From positions 81,733 to 145,732 of the forward strand of contig JAIUPH010000019.1 of assembly GCA_020161065.1 (NCBI GenBank): 64,000 nt of DNA, written 5' to 3'. Positions 40,902 through 50,374 of this stretch are shown in pieces (positions within the stretch are counted from its first letter, which is position 1; each line of letters starts with the position of its first letter). The stretch is from Pseudomonadota bacterium (lineage in GTDB: Bacteria > Pseudomonadota > Gammaproteobacteria > Burkholderiales > Burkholderiaceae_C). The notes beneath the pieces were generated by a model. That model saw only the letters and a list, made by a program, of their open reading frames with translations. It ran no database searches and was not told the DNA's origin. The position numbers and the translations under genes were made by a program.

Positions 40902-42245
40902 TTGCCCTCTCACGCCTTGCAGCAGCTGGCCAAGCTGCAGTCCTACCGTCGGCGACTGGGTTGGCGTGCGACCTTGTCGAGGCTGGCGCTGGAAGCCCGG
41001 CGCCGGCTCGCGGCACCGGGGCATGCCGAAGCGCCGCCCGCCGCGGCGCCGCGCCTCGGGCCCGACTGGGCACCGGCCGCAGGGCCGCTGTCGGGCAGGC
41101 CATCGGCACCGCTCTTCTATCGCACGCCGCGCGCCAGCCGCCGGCGCGTCACGCTGCTGTGCCAGCGCATCGACCCGCCCGGCCAGCGCGATGGCATGCA
41201 AGCCGCGTTGGCGCTCGCGGTGCTGAGCGCGAACCGGCTGCAGGCCGACCTGCGCCTGATCGCCACGCAACAGGCCATCGACCCCTGCGCGCTGAACGAG
41301 TGGCTGCGCGGCCAGGGCCTGGCCGTGCAGGGCGAGTGCATCCTCGGCGGGCCGGCGCTGCCGGGTTCCAGCCAGGAGTTCGATCGCTTCGACGGCGAAC
41401 TGATGCTGGCGGCCTGCAGTCGCTGCGCCGCCGACGCCCTTGCCGAACTGCCCGTCGAAGACCTGGTGTGCCTGCTGCACCCCGATGACCCCGGCCTGCG
41501 CGACGCCGCGCCGGGCGACGGCGGCAGCGCCGCGCTGCTGGCGCGCACCGACCTGCGCTTCGCGGTCGGCACGCAGCGGTTCCAGCAGCACCTGGTGGGC
41601 CGCGGCTTCCCGCATCTGGCGCAGCAGGCCACCAGCTTCGAGCCGGCTGACCGGCAAGCAGCGGCCGCCATGCCGCCGCCGCCCGCCAGCGGCCGCGACG
41701 TCTTCCTGTTCGAGGTGATGGCGCCGGTCGACCGGCAACGCTTCGCGATCGGCCTGGACGCCATCGAGCAGGCGCTGGCCCTCGGCGTGCTGGATCCGCA
41801 GCGCTGGGACTTCCTGTTCGCGGCGCCAGGCCTGCCGCAGGTCACGCTGCGCCAAGGCCAACGCCCGACGTCGCTCGATCACCTCGATGCCGGCGCCGCC
41901 TGGCAGGCACGGCAGCAGGCGTTGCTGGCCCTGCGGCTGCCGCCGCCCGGCGCGGCATTGCCGCCGCCCCTGGGCGTGGCGGCGGAGCACGCCGTCGTCG
42001 TGGTTGCCACGGCCGTGCCGGCCGACGCGGCACCCGGCGCGATACATGGCGCGATCCCCGGCGCGATCCCCGGCGCGCTGGTCTGCGCTCTGCAGCGCGA
42101 CGCCGTCGTGCAAGCCTTGCGCCAGGCCGTCGAACGGCTGGGCGGCGACGCGCACCCCAGCCGCCGCCAGCCCGGCGCCGCGCCGGCCCGCGACGACGCG
42201 CCCGGCCTGGCGGCCACCGCGGCACTGCTGACCGCGGGCCGCTGA
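40902..42245 (+). CDS. Incomplete WsaF-like glycosyltransferase or pseudo-enzyme
   Basis: The 447-residue protein begins with TTG 40902; no ribosome site is visible and the start is uncertain. Residues ~80-240 (VTLLCQRIDPPGQRDGMQAA, then LVCLLHPDD) match the C-terminal domain of the giant glycosyltransferase at 43408 (ITLVLDAVASGNPSDAGNPA, VVCLLQSDD). Both resemble the N-terminal Rossmann domain of WsaF-type rhamnosyltransferases. Residues ~290-340 (VFLFEVMAPVDRQRFAIGLD, LDPQRWDFLFAA) resemble the start of the WsaF C-terminal domain. What normally follows, the donor-binding end, is missing and replaced by a GAIPGAIPGA repeat and a Pro/Ala-rich tail. It may be a degraded or regulatory copy. 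The stop overlaps the next ATG (TGATG). Confidence 0.65.
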   Translation: MPSHALQQLAKLQSYRRRLGWRATLSRLALEARRRLAAPGHAEAPPAAAPRLGPDWAPAAGPLSGRPSAPLFYRTPRASRRRVTLLCQRIDPPGQRDGMQAALALAVLSANRLQADLRLIATQQAIDPCALNEWLRGQGLAVQGECILGGPALPGSSQEFDRFDGELMLAACSRCAADALAELPVEDLVCLLHPDDPGLRDAAPGDGGSAALLARTDLRFAVGTQRFQQHLVGRGFPHLAQQATSFEPADRQAAAAMPPPPASGRDVFLFEVMAPVDRQRFAIGLDAIEQALALGVLDPQRWDFLFAAPGLPQVTLRQGQRPTSLDHLDAGAAWQARQQALLALRLPPPGAALPPPLGVAAEHAVVVVATAVPADAAPGAIHGAIPGAIPGALVCALQRDAVVQALRQAVERLGGDAHPSRRQPGAAPARDDAPGLAATAALLTAGR

Positions 42246-43411
42246 TGTTCGCCACGCCGATTCCCGAGCAGCCGTACGCGGACCCCTGGCTCTCGCCGAC
42301 GCCCGACCGCCTGGCCATGCTCGCCCGCGGCGAGCACCGCGTCGCCTACTACTACGAGGAACCCAACACCAGCACCTTCCGCTACCGCGCCTACAACATG
42401 GCGCAGTTGCTCAACGCCCAGCCGGGGGCCCACTACTCGGCGAGCTGGTTCTTCCGCCGCGACCTCGGGGCGACGCACGAGATCGCCGAGCGCGCCGACG
42501 TGCTGGTGGTGTGCCGCTCGGGCTACGAACACCGGCTGGTGCGGCTGATCGACCGCTTCACGCGCCTGGGCAAGCCGGTGCTGTTCGACGTCGACGACCT
42601 GGTCATCGACACGCGGCATGTCCACCTGCTGATCAGCACGCTGGGCCTGGACAAGGACGATCCCCGCGTCTGGGACCATTGGTTCGGCACCGTCGCCCGG
42701 TGGCGCGCCACGGTGGAGCGCTGCGACGGCGTCATCACCACCAACGCCTTCCTGGCCGAGCGCATCCGCGAGTTCACCGGCAAGCCGGCGGTGGTGGTGC
42801 CCAACTTCATGAACCGCGAGCAGCTGGCCATCTCGCAGCGCCTGTGGTCGGCCAAGCACGACGCCGGGTTCGCGGCCGATGGCCTGCCGATGCTGGGTTA
42901 TTTCAGCGGCACGCCGTCGCACCAGTTCGACTACGCCACGGTGGAGCCGGCCATCGCCCGGCTGATGGCGCGCCGGCCCACGCTGGGCCTGATGCTGGTC
43001 GGCTTCATCGCGCCGGGCCCGGCGCTGGCGCGCTTCGACGGACGCATCCGGCGCCAGCCCTTCACCGACTGGATCAACCTGCAGCGGCTGGTGGCATCGG
43101 TGGAGGTCAACCTGATGCCGCTGCAGGCCAACGTCTTCACCGACTGCAAGTCGCCCTTGAAGTACTTCGAGGCAGCCGCGGTCGGCACCGTCAGCGTCGC
43201 ATCGCCGACGGTCAACCATCTGGCGTGCATCGACGACGGCGTCAACGGCCGCATTGCGCGCGGCCACGAGTGGGAGCAGCAGATCGAAGCGGTGCTCGCG
43301 TCGCCCGACGCCTATCGGGCCATGGCCGAAAACGCCCACGCCGACGCCATCCGGCACCACGCCTGGACCGAGCAGTTGCCGCTGCTCCTGCAGGCCCTCG
43401 GATGGCGATGA
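42245..43411 (+). CDS. GT4-like glycosyltransferase, copy A of a duplicated gene
   Basis: The 388-residue enzyme has VAYYYEEPNTSTFRYRAYNM near residue 33, VLFDVDDLVIDTRHVHLL near 115 and VVVPNFMNREQLAIS near 180. GYFSGTPSHQFDYATVEPAI and LKYFEAAAVGTVSVASPT mark the C-terminal donor-binding domain. It is closely similar over its full length to the gene at 47448. It belongs to the GT-B type, probably GT4. The ATG overlaps the preceding stop as TGATG. It should act in the same polysaccharide pathway; donor and acceptor are unknown. Confidence 0.87.
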   Translation: MFATPIPEQPYADPWLSPTPDRLAMLARGEHRVAYYYEEPNTSTFRYRAYNMAQLLNAQPGAHYSASWFFRRDLGATHEIAERADVLVVCRSGYEHRLVRLIDRFTRLGKPVLFDVDDLVIDTRHVHLLISTLGLDKDDPRVWDHWFGTVARWRATVERCDGVITTNAFLAERIREFTGKPAVVVPNFMNREQLAISQRLWSAKHDAGFAADGLPMLGYFSGTPSHQFDYATVEPAIARLMARRPTLGLMLVGFIAPGPALARFDGRIRRQPFTDWINLQRLVASVEVNLMPLQANVFTDCKSPLKYFEAAAVGTVSVASPTVNHLACIDDGVNGRIARGHEWEQQIEAVLASPDAYRAMAENAHADAIRHHAWTEQLPLLLQALGWR

Positions 43412-46400
43412 GGACCCCCGACATGAACGACACCGCCGCCTCGCCGCTGGTCAGCATCATCGTGCGCAGCATGGACCGGCCCAGCCTCGACGAGGCCTTG
43501 CAGTCGGTGGCCGACCAGACCTATGCCGCGGTCGAGATCGTCGTCGTCAACGCCAAGGGGCCGGGGCACCGGCCGCTCGGCGAGCGCTGGGGCCGGCGGC
43601 CGATCCGCTGGGTGGACTTCGGCATGCCCTTGACGCGCGCCCAAGCCGCCAACGCCGGGCTGGACGCCGCCACGGGACACTGGGTCGGCTTTCTCGACGA
43701 CGACGACGTCCTGTTTCCCGACCATCTGCAGGCCTTGACTCAAGGACTCGCCGCGCAGCCATCGCTGCGCGCCGCGTACGCCAACACGCGCGTGGAGTTC
43801 TATCAGGATGGCCGCTGCACCAGCGTCCACGAACAGCGCCAGGCCTTCGACCGCCATCGGCTGTGGGGGCGCAACTTCCTGCCCATCCACGCGGTGCTTT
43901 TCGAGCGCAGCCTGCTGGCGCAGGGCGTCCGGGTCGACGAGAGCCTGGCGGTCTACGAAGACTGGGATTTCTGGACCCAGTTGTCGCGCCACACCGACTT
44001 CCTGCATGTCGACCGGACGACCTGCTGTTACCGCAATGCCGGCCAGTCGGGCTTTGGCGCGCGGCCGGCCGCCGAAGTGGTCCGGCAGGGCATGGCGCGC
44101 TACTTCGACAAGTGGCGCCAGCGCTGGTCGGGCGCCGAGCTGCACCAGGTCGTCGCCTGCCGGGAAGCGGCGATGGAGGCCGGCCAGCAGGCGCTGCTGC
44201 AACTGCAGCGGCAGCTCGGCGACGAGCGCTCGGCCGCGGCGCAGCAGGCAAGCGAGCTGGCCGCCAGGATCGATCTCGCGCAGCAGCATCACGCCGCGGA
44301 ACGGGAGGCCTGGCAACAGGCCACGGCCGCGCAGCAACGGCAGTTGCAACAGGTGCAGCAAGAGTCCCGGCAGCACGCCCAGCAGGCCCAGCAGTTGAAC
44401 GACGAGCTGAGCCAGGCGCAGCGCGATGCGGCGCGGGTGCAGGAGCAACTGCAGGAGCAACTGCAGGCCAGCCGTGCCGAGCTGCAGGCCGTGCTGGCGT
44501 CGCGCTCCTGGCGGCTGATGGCGCCTTACCGCAGCGCCGGCACGCTGCTGCGGCGGACGCGGCGCGCCCGCCAGGTCGCCGGCGCCTACCTGCGCACGCA
44601 TGGCGGCGTGCTGCGCGGCGGCCTGCGGCTGCTGCGCGTGAGCACCCGCGTGCTGCTGACCCAGGGGCCCGGCGGCGTGCTGGGTGCGGCCCGCCGCCTG
44701 GCCGCGCGCGGCCACGCGCCGGCAGCGGCGACGGCGCCGGTGCCGTCGGCGCCGTCGGCGGCCTGGCCGCTGCCGGCCACGCTGGGCCACGAGCTGGTGG
44801 TCCACGAGCAGCCGGTGGACATCATCGTCTGCGTGCACAACGCGCTCGACGACGTGAAGCGCTGCCTCGAATCGGTGCGCCTGCACACGCCGGCGCCTTA
44901 CGGGCTGGTGATCGTCGACGACGGCAGCGCGGCGCCGACGCGCGACTACCTGGCCGCCTACGCGCAGCAGCACGGCGCCCTGCTGCTGCGCAACGAGGCC
45001 GCCCAGGGCTACACGCTGGCCGCCAACCAGGGCATGCGCCGCTCGACGGCGCCCTGCCTCGTGCTGCTCAACAGCGACACCATCGTCAGCCGCGACTGGC
45101 TCGACCGCCTGGTGATGTGCGCCGGATCGGACCCGCTGATCGGCATCGTCGGCCCGCTGAGCAACACGGCCTCGTGGCAATCGATCCCCGAGATCGCCCG
45201 CAACGGCGACTGGTCGGACAACGCGCTGCCGCCGGGCATGGCCATCGCCGACATGGCGCAATGGGTGGCGCAGACGTCCAGCCAGTCGTACCCGCGGCTG
45301 AACTTCCTGAACGGCTTTTGCCTGCTCATCAAGCGCACGCTGATCGAACGCATCGGCCTGTTCGACGAGGAGGTCTTCGGCAAGGGCTTCGGCGAGGAGA
45401 ACGACTACTGCCTGCGCGCCGGCGAGGCCGGCTTCAGCCTGGCGGTGGCCGACGACGTCTACGTCCATCACGCTCAATCGAAGAGTTATTCGAACGAACG
45501 CCGGCGCCTGCTGGTCAAGGCTTCCGACGAGGCGCTGTCGCGCAAGCATGGCCAGCCGCTGATCGACGCCGGGGTTCACGTCTGCCGCTTCGACCGCACG
45601 ATGGAAGGCATCCGCAGCCACGCGGCGCAGCTCGCCGCGCGGCACGAGTTGACGGTGCAAGGCCGCCGCCGCTGGGCCGGCCGCCGCGTCATCTTCGTGC
45701 TGCCGGTGCAGGACGCGGGCGGCGGTACCAACGTGGTGCTGTGCGAGGCGCGCGCGATGCAGCGCATGGGTGTCGATGTGCACCTGCTCAACTTCGAAGC
45801 CAATCGCGCCGCGTTCGAAGCCGGCCATGCGCAGCTGCCGTTCCCGCTGCACTACGCGGCCGACGAACGCGCGGTGGCCGGCCTGTGCCGCGGCTTCGAC
45901 GCGGTGATCGCCACGCTCAACGTCTCGGTGTACTGGATCGAGCCGCTGCGCCAGGCCGACCCGGCTGCGGTGCTCGGCTACTACGTGCAGGACTTCGAGC
46001 CCAGCTTCTACCGCATCGGCTCGGCCGGCTACGAAGGCGCGCTGCGGTCCTACACCGCGATCCCGGAGATGGTGTGCGTGACGAAGACGCGCTGGAACGC
46101 CGACCTCGTGCGCCAGCGCACCGGCCGGCAGTGCCACCTGATCGGGCCTTCGTTCGACGTCGACCTGTTCGTGCCGCGGCCGCGCCGCCGCGCCGCCTGG
46201 CCGCAAGCGCCGTTGCGCATCACCGCGATGATCAGGCCGTCGACGCCGCGGCGCGCGCCGCTGCTGACGATGCAGGTGCTGGCCCGCATCGCGGCCGAGT
46301 TCGGGTCGCAGGTCGAGATCATCCTGTTCGGGGTGCCCTCGTCGGCGCCGGAGTTCAGGGCCTTGCCGGGCGACTTCGAATGGACCAACGTCGGCGTGCT

Positions 46401-47448
46401 GAACCCGCAGCAGATGGCGGTGCTGCTCAACGAAGTCGATGTCTTCGCCGACTTCTCGCAGTACCAGGCGATGGGGCTGACGGCCATGGAGGCCATGGCC
46501 TGCGGCGCCGCCGTGATCGTCCCCGAGAACGGCGGCACTGACAGCTTTGCGGTCCACGAACGCAACGCGCTGTTCGTCGACACCACCAGCGCCGATGCCT
46601 GCCACGCCGGCTTGCGCCGCCTGCTGACCGACCACGCCTTGCGCCAATCGTTGCAGCAGCAAGGCGCGCTGGACGTGGCCACCCACGTGCCGGAGCGGCC
46701 GGCCTCGCGCATGCTGACCGCCTTGTTCGGCGACGCGGTGGTGGGCCTCCCGCCGCTGTCGAACGAGAACGCGGCCGAGGGCGCGGCTGAGGGTGCGGCT
46801 ACGAGCGCGGCTGAAGGCGCGGCCGAGGGCGCGGTCGGGGCGGCGCCCGTCTGTCATGAGCCGGCCGGTGCCTCGTCCCCAAGCCTGCCACCGTGGACCG
46901 CGCTGCAGGTGTTCCACACGCCGGCGCGCGGACGCAAGCGCATCACGCTGGTGCTGGATGCCGTCGCCAGCGGCAACCCGTCCGATGCCGGCAACCCCGC
47001 GCTCGTCCTGGGCCTGCTGCTGGCCCGCCGCTGCGCGGCCGATCTGCGCCTGGTCACGCGCACCCAGCCGGCGCCACCGGCCGCGCTGCAAGCCTTGCTG
47101 CAGGCCGGCGGCCAAGCCTGGGAGGGCGAACTGCAACTTCGCTTCCTGCCGATCCAGGACGCCAAGGCCGAACTGGACCTGATCGACGGCGAGCTGCTCA
47201 TCACCGATGCCTGGTGGAACGCCGCAGCCGCGCTGGCCGCGGTCGAGCCTGCGCGCGTGGTTTGCCTGCTGCAGTCGGACGACCGCCCGGCCGCGGCCGA
47301 CGACGAGGCCCGCCGGCGCTGCGACGACGTGCTGCGCCGCGGTGACCTGCTGTGCCTGGTGCGCGGCTTCGAGCCCCCGACCGGCGCGGCCGAGTACGGG
47401 CCGGCGGCGCTGCAGCCGATCGTCGACCAACTGGTCGCGAGGGTCTGA
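43408..47448 (+). CDS. Giant multidomain glycosyltransferase (GT2-coil-GT2-GT4-WsaF N-like)
   Basis: The 1346-residue protein starts at ATG 43408 (ATGA overlap with copy A). Domains in order are: a GT2 domain (about 14-230) with SIIVRSMDRPSLDEALQSVA and FLDDDDVLF; a Gln-rich coiled coil (about 250-370); a basic linker; a second GT2 domain (about 468-720) with VDIIVCVHNALDDVKRCLES and LLNSDTIVSRDWLDRL; a GT4-like WsaF-type domain (about 759-1090) with DAGGGTNVV, YYVQDFEPSFYRIG and ADFSQYQAMGLTAMEAMACG; an AAEGAAEGAA linker; and a last domain (about 1175-1346) like the N-terminal half of WsaF. Three complete transferase active sites suggest several consecutive sugar additions. The last domain is paired with the following GT4 gene in the duplication. 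Confidence 0.88.
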   Translation: MRTPDMNDTAASPLVSIIVRSMDRPSLDEALQSVADQTYAAVEIVVVNAKGPGHRPLGERWGRRPIRWVDFGMPLTRAQAANAGLDAATGHWVGFLDDDDVLFPDHLQALTQGLAAQPSLRAAYANTRVEFYQDGRCTSVHEQRQAFDRHRLWGRNFLPIHAVLFERSLLAQGVRVDESLAVYEDWDFWTQLSRHTDFLHVDRTTCCYRNAGQSGFGARPAAEVVRQGMARYFDKWRQRWSGAELHQVVACREAAMEAGQQALLQLQRQLGDERSAAAQQASELAARIDLAQQHHAAEREAWQQATAAQQRQLQQVQQESRQHAQQAQQLNDELSQAQRDAARVQEQLQEQLQASRAELQAVLASRSWRLMAPYRSAGTLLRRTRRARQVAGAYLRTHGGVLRGGLRLLRVSTRVLLTQGPGGVLGAARRLAARGHAPAAATAPVPSAPSAAWPLPATLGHELVVHEQPVDIIVCVHNALDDVKRCLESVRLHTPAPYGLVIVDDGSAAPTRDYLAAYAQQHGALLLRNEAAQGYTLAANQGMRRSTAPCLVLLNSDTIVSRDWLDRLVMCAGSDPLIGIVGPLSNTASWQSIPEIARNGDWSDNALPPGMAIADMAQWVAQTSSQSYPRLNFLNGFCLLIKRTLIERIGLFDEEVFGKGFGEENDYCLRAGEAGFSLAVADDVYVHHAQSKSYSNERRRLLVKASDEALSRKHGQPLIDAGVHVCRFDRTMEGIRSHAAQLAARHELTVQGRRRWAGRRVIFVLPVQDAGGGTNVVLCEARAMQRMGVDVHLLNFEANRAAFEAGHAQLPFPLHYAADERAVAGLCRGFDAVIATLNVSVYWIEPLRQADPAAVLGYYVQDFEPSFYRIGSAGYEGALRSYTAIPEMVCVTKTRWNADLVRQRTGRQCHLIGPSFDVDLFVPRPRRRAAWPQAPLRITAMIRPSTPRRAPLLTMQVLARIAAEFGSQVEIILFGVPSSAPEFRALPGDFEWTNVGVLNPQQMAVLLNEVDVFADFSQYQAMGLTAMEAMACGAAVIVPENGGTDSFAVHERNALFVDTTSADACHAGLRRLLTDHALRQSLQQQGALDVATHVPERPASRMLTALFGDAVVGLPPLSNENAAEGAAEGAATSAAEGAAEGAVGAAPVCHEPAGASSPSLPPWTALQVFHTPARGRKRITLVLDAVASGNPSDAGNPALVLGLLLARRCAADLRLVTRTQPAPPAALQALLQAGGQAWEGELQLRFLPIQDAKAELDLIDGELLITDAWWNAAAALAAVEPARVVCLLQSDDRPAAADDEARRRCDDVLRRGDLLCLVRGFEPPTGAAEYGPAALQPIVDQLVARV

Positions 47449-48668
47449 TGTTCACGGCCGAGACGCCCGAGCAAGCCTATGCCGACCCCTGGCAGCTGCC
47501 GCTGGCGCAGCGCCTGGAACGGCTGAGCCGGGGCCGGCGCCGCGTGGCCTACTACTACGAGGAGCCGAACACCAGCACCTTCCGCTACCGCTGCTACAAC
47601 ATGGCGCAGCTGCTCGACGCCGGCGACGCGGATGAGGCGGACGACGCGGACGCGGCCGACGATCAGGCCGGCGTGCCGGAACACTCGGCCTGCTGGTTCC
47701 ATCGGGCCGACCTCGAACAAGCCGCCGAAGAGATCGCCGCGCGCGCCGATCGGCTGGTGGTCTGCCGCTCGGGCTACGAATCCCGGCTGCTGCGGCTGAT
47801 CACGGCGTTCCACCGGCGCGGCAAGCAGGTGTTGTTCGACGTCGACGATCTCGTCTTCGACACCCGCTACGCGCACCTGGTCATGAACACGCTGGACCAG
47901 GACATCGATGCCGCGCACTGGTGGGACTTCTGGTTCGGCTACCTGGGCCGCATGCGGGCGACGCTGGACCTGTGCGACGGCGCCATCGCCACCACCGATT
48001 TCCTGGCCGCCCGGCTGGCCGAGTGCACCGAGCGGCCGGTGGCCGTGGTGCCGAACTTCTTCAACCGCGAACAACGGGCGATCTCCGAACGCGTCTGGCA
48101 CGACAAGCAGGCCAGCGGCTTCGCGCGCAATGGCGAATTCACGCTGGGTTACTTCAGCGGCTCGCCGTCGCACCACCACGACTACGGCATGGTCGAGCCG
48201 GCGATCGCCGCGCTGATGTCGCGTCGGCCCGAGCTGCGGCTGCTGACCGTCGGCTACATCGCGCCGGGTCCTCATTTGGCACCGTTCAAGGACCGGCTGC
48301 AGCACGCGCCCTTCCAGGACTGGATCAACCTGCAGCGCCTGGTGGGCAGCGTCGAGCTGAACCTGATGCCGCTGGCGCCCAGCGTCTTCACCGACTGCAA
48401 GTCGCCGCTGAAATACTTCGAAGCGGCGATCGTCGGCACGCTGAGCGTCGCCTCGCCGTCGCACAACTACGCGGCCGCCATCGAGCATGGCGTCACCGGC
48501 TACCTGGCGCGCGGCCATCAGTGGGAAGCACGGATCGAGGAGGTGCTCGACAGCCTGCCGCACTACGCCGAGAGGGCCGCCCAGGCGCGCCAGGATGCCT
48601 TGGCCCGCTTCGATGGCCCCGCCCACCGCACGGCCTTGCTGGCGGCGCTGGGCTGGGCAACGGCTTGA
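47448..48668 (+). CDS. GT4-like glycosyltransferase, copy B of a duplicated gene
   Basis: The 406-residue enzyme is a clear paralogue of the 42245 gene. VAYYYEEPNTSTFRYRCYNM, VLFDVDDLVFDTRYAHLVMN, DWINLQRLVGSVELNLMPL and SVFTDCKSPLKYFEAA are near-identical between the two. It has an extra acidic stretch, DADEADDADAADD (about residues 62-76), absent from copy A. The ATG overlaps the stop of the giant gene as TGATG, exactly as copy A overlaps its upstream neighbour. It should transfer a sugar in the same pathway, perhaps with changed acceptor. Confidence 0.87.
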   Translation: MFTAETPEQAYADPWQLPLAQRLERLSRGRRRVAYYYEEPNTSTFRYRCYNMAQLLDAGDADEADDADAADDQAGVPEHSACWFHRADLEQAAEEIAARADRLVVCRSGYESRLLRLITAFHRRGKQVLFDVDDLVFDTRYAHLVMNTLDQDIDAAHWWDFWFGYLGRMRATLDLCDGAIATTDFLAARLAECTERPVAVVPNFFNREQRAISERVWHDKQASGFARNGEFTLGYFSGSPSHHHDYGMVEPAIAALMSRRPELRLLTVGYIAPGPHLAPFKDRLQHAPFQDWINLQRLVGSVELNLMPLAPSVFTDCKSPLKYFEAAIVGTLSVASPSHNYAAAIEHGVTGYLARGHQWEARIEEVLDSLPHYAERAAQARQDALARFDGPAHRTALLAALGWATA

Positions 48669-48698
48669 CCGCCGTGCCGCGCAAGTACCATTCCATGC

Positions 48699-49670
48699 AT
48701 GCGTGTCGCCGTCGTCATCCCCAGCTACCGGGTCAGGGCCCATGTGCTGTCGGTGCTGGGCGACATCGGCCCTGAAGTCGAGCGCATCTTCGTCGTCGAC
48801 GACGCCTGCCCGGAGGCCTCGGGCGACTTCGTCGAGCAGTCATGCCGCGATGCCAGGGTCCGCGTGCTGCGCCACGCGCAGAACCAGGGCGTCGGCGGCG
48901 CGGTGATGACCGGGTACCGCGCCGCCATCGACGAGGGCTACGACATCATCGTCAAGCTCGACGGCGATGGCCAGATGAACCCGCAGCTGTTGCCGGCGTT
49001 CGTGCAGCCCATTCTGGACGGCCATGCCGACTACACCAAAGGCAACCGTTTTTTCAATCTGGAAGCGGTCGAGCGCATGCCGCGGGCGCGCCTGATCGGC
49101 AACGCCGCGCTGTCGTTCATGACCAAGTTTTCCTCGGGCTACTGGCAGTTGTTCGACCCGACCAACGGCTACACGGCCATTCATCGCGACGTGGCCGGCT
49201 ACCTGCCGTTCGACAAGATCAGCCAGCGGTACTTCTTCGAGACCGACATGCTGTTCCGGCTGAACACCTTGCGCGCCGTGGTCGTCGACGTGCCGATGGA
49301 AGCGCGCTACGCCGACGAGGTCAGCAACCTGAAGATCCGCCGCGTGCTGCCCGAATTCCTGGCCAAGCACGCGCGCAACACGGTCAAGCGCATCTTCTAC
49401 AACTACTACCTGCGCGACCTGTCGATCGCCTCGATCGAGCTGCCGCTGGGCATCGTGCTGCTCGCCTTCGGCATCGGCTTCGGCGCCTACCAGTGGCTGC
49501 GCCACAGCGCCATCGGCGTGGCCTCGGCGGGCACGGTGATGCTGTCGGCGCTGCCCATCCTGATCGGCGTGCAATCGCTGCTGGCCTTTCTGAACTACGA
49601 CATCGCCTCGACCCCCAGCCGGCCGTTCCAGCGCCGGCACCGCCCCACCGCCGCGAAGGAAGCAGGATGA
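48699..49670 (+). CDS. GT2 family polyprenyl-phosphate glycosyltransferase (DPM1/GtrB-like)
   Basis: The 323-residue protein has a GT2 domain with VAVVIPSYRVRAHVLSVL, VVDDACPEAS, QNQGVGGAVMTGYRAA and VKLDGDGQM, the metal-binding D-x-D motif. Two C-terminal membrane segments (LPLGIVLLAFGIGFGAYQWL, then MLSALPILIGVQSLLAFL) follow. This layout matches enzymes that load a sugar on undecaprenyl or dolichyl phosphate. It is followed by a methyltransferase, a small membrane protein and a DUF2142 protein, as in loci that decorate a polysaccharide with lipid-linked sugars outside the membrane. ATG 48699 lies 30 bases after copy B. Confidence 0.9.
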   Translation: MRVAVVIPSYRVRAHVLSVLGDIGPEVERIFVVDDACPEASGDFVEQSCRDARVRVLRHAQNQGVGGAVMTGYRAAIDEGYDIIVKLDGDGQMNPQLLPAFVQPILDGHADYTKGNRFFNLEAVERMPRARLIGNAALSFMTKFSSGYWQLFDPTNGYTAIHRDVAGYLPFDKISQRYFFETDMLFRLNTLRAVVVDVPMEARYADEVSNLKIRRVLPEFLAKHARNTVKRIFYNYYLRDLSIASIELPLGIVLLAFGIGFGAYQWLRHSAIGVASAGTVMLSALPILIGVQSLLAFLNYDIASTPSRPFQRRHRPTAAKEAG

Positions 49671-50374
49671 AGCGCTTCGAGGAAGACGCGGCCTGGGTCG
49701 ACTACCGGCGGCGCTTTGCCGAGGTCTACGACGAGGCGAACTACACGCAGTCGCTGCAGGGCCGGGTGATGCGGGCGAGCCACCAGCTCGTCGAGCGGCC
49801 GTTCGGGCCGCAGCGGCACTTCGGCACCGTGGTCGAGGTCGGCGCCGGCACCGGCGAGCACCTGCCGTTCGTGAGGCACTCGTTCGACCGTTATGTGCTG
49901 ACCGACCACGACGCCGCCACGCTGGCGGTGGCGCAGCGCAAGTTCCAGCAGCGGCCGGCGGTCTCGTACGAGCGCCAGTCCGGCGCCGAGCTGGCCTTCG
50001 AAGACCGCTCGGTGGACCGGCTGATCGCCTCGCACGTGCTGGAGCACATCTACCAGCCGCACCTGGCGCTGAAGGAATGGGCCCGCGTCGTGCGCGACGG
50101 CGGCGTGCTCTCGGTCGTCATCCCCACCGACCCGGGCATGGCCTGGCGGCTCGGCCGCCACCTGGGGCCGCGCAAGAACGCGCTGGCCCAGGGCATCGCC
50201 TACGACTACGTGATGGCGCGCGAGCACGTGAACTCGTGCGTCAACCTGATCGCGCTGCTGCGCCACTACTTCCCGGGCGCCACGCAGGCCTGGTGGCCGA
50301 CGCCGATTCCGTCGGTCGACCTGAACCTGTTCTTCGCCTACAACGTGGTGCTGGGCGCCGAGCGGCCGTGCTGA
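49667..50374 (+). CDS. Class I SAM-dependent methyltransferase
   Basis: The 235-residue protein has the SAM-binding motif VVEVGAGTGEHLPFVRHSF near residue 60, YVLTDHDAATLAVAQRKF as motif II, and DRLIASHVLEHIYQPHLALK near 120. ATG 49667 overlaps the upstream stop by four bases. It probably methylates a sugar or a lipid-linked intermediate of the polysaccharide. It overlaps the next gene (GTG 50368) by seven bases. Confidence 0.88.
   Translation: MKRFEEDAAWVDYRRRFAEVYDEANYTQSLQGRVMRASHQLVERPFGPQRHFGTVVEVGAGTGEHLPFVRHSFDRYVLTDHDAATLAVAQRKFQQRPAVSYERQSGAELAFEDRSVDRLIASHVLEHIYQPHLALKEWARVVRDGGVLSVVIPTDPGMAWRLGRHLGPRKNALAQGIAYDYVMAREHVNSCVNLIALLRHYFPGATQAWWPTPIPSVDLNLFFAYNVVLGAERPC

Noticed and set aside
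43312-47430. A 1372-codon open frame antisense to the giant glycosyltransferase
   Set aside because: It has no recognisable motif or ribosome site and mirrors the codon bias of the sense gene.
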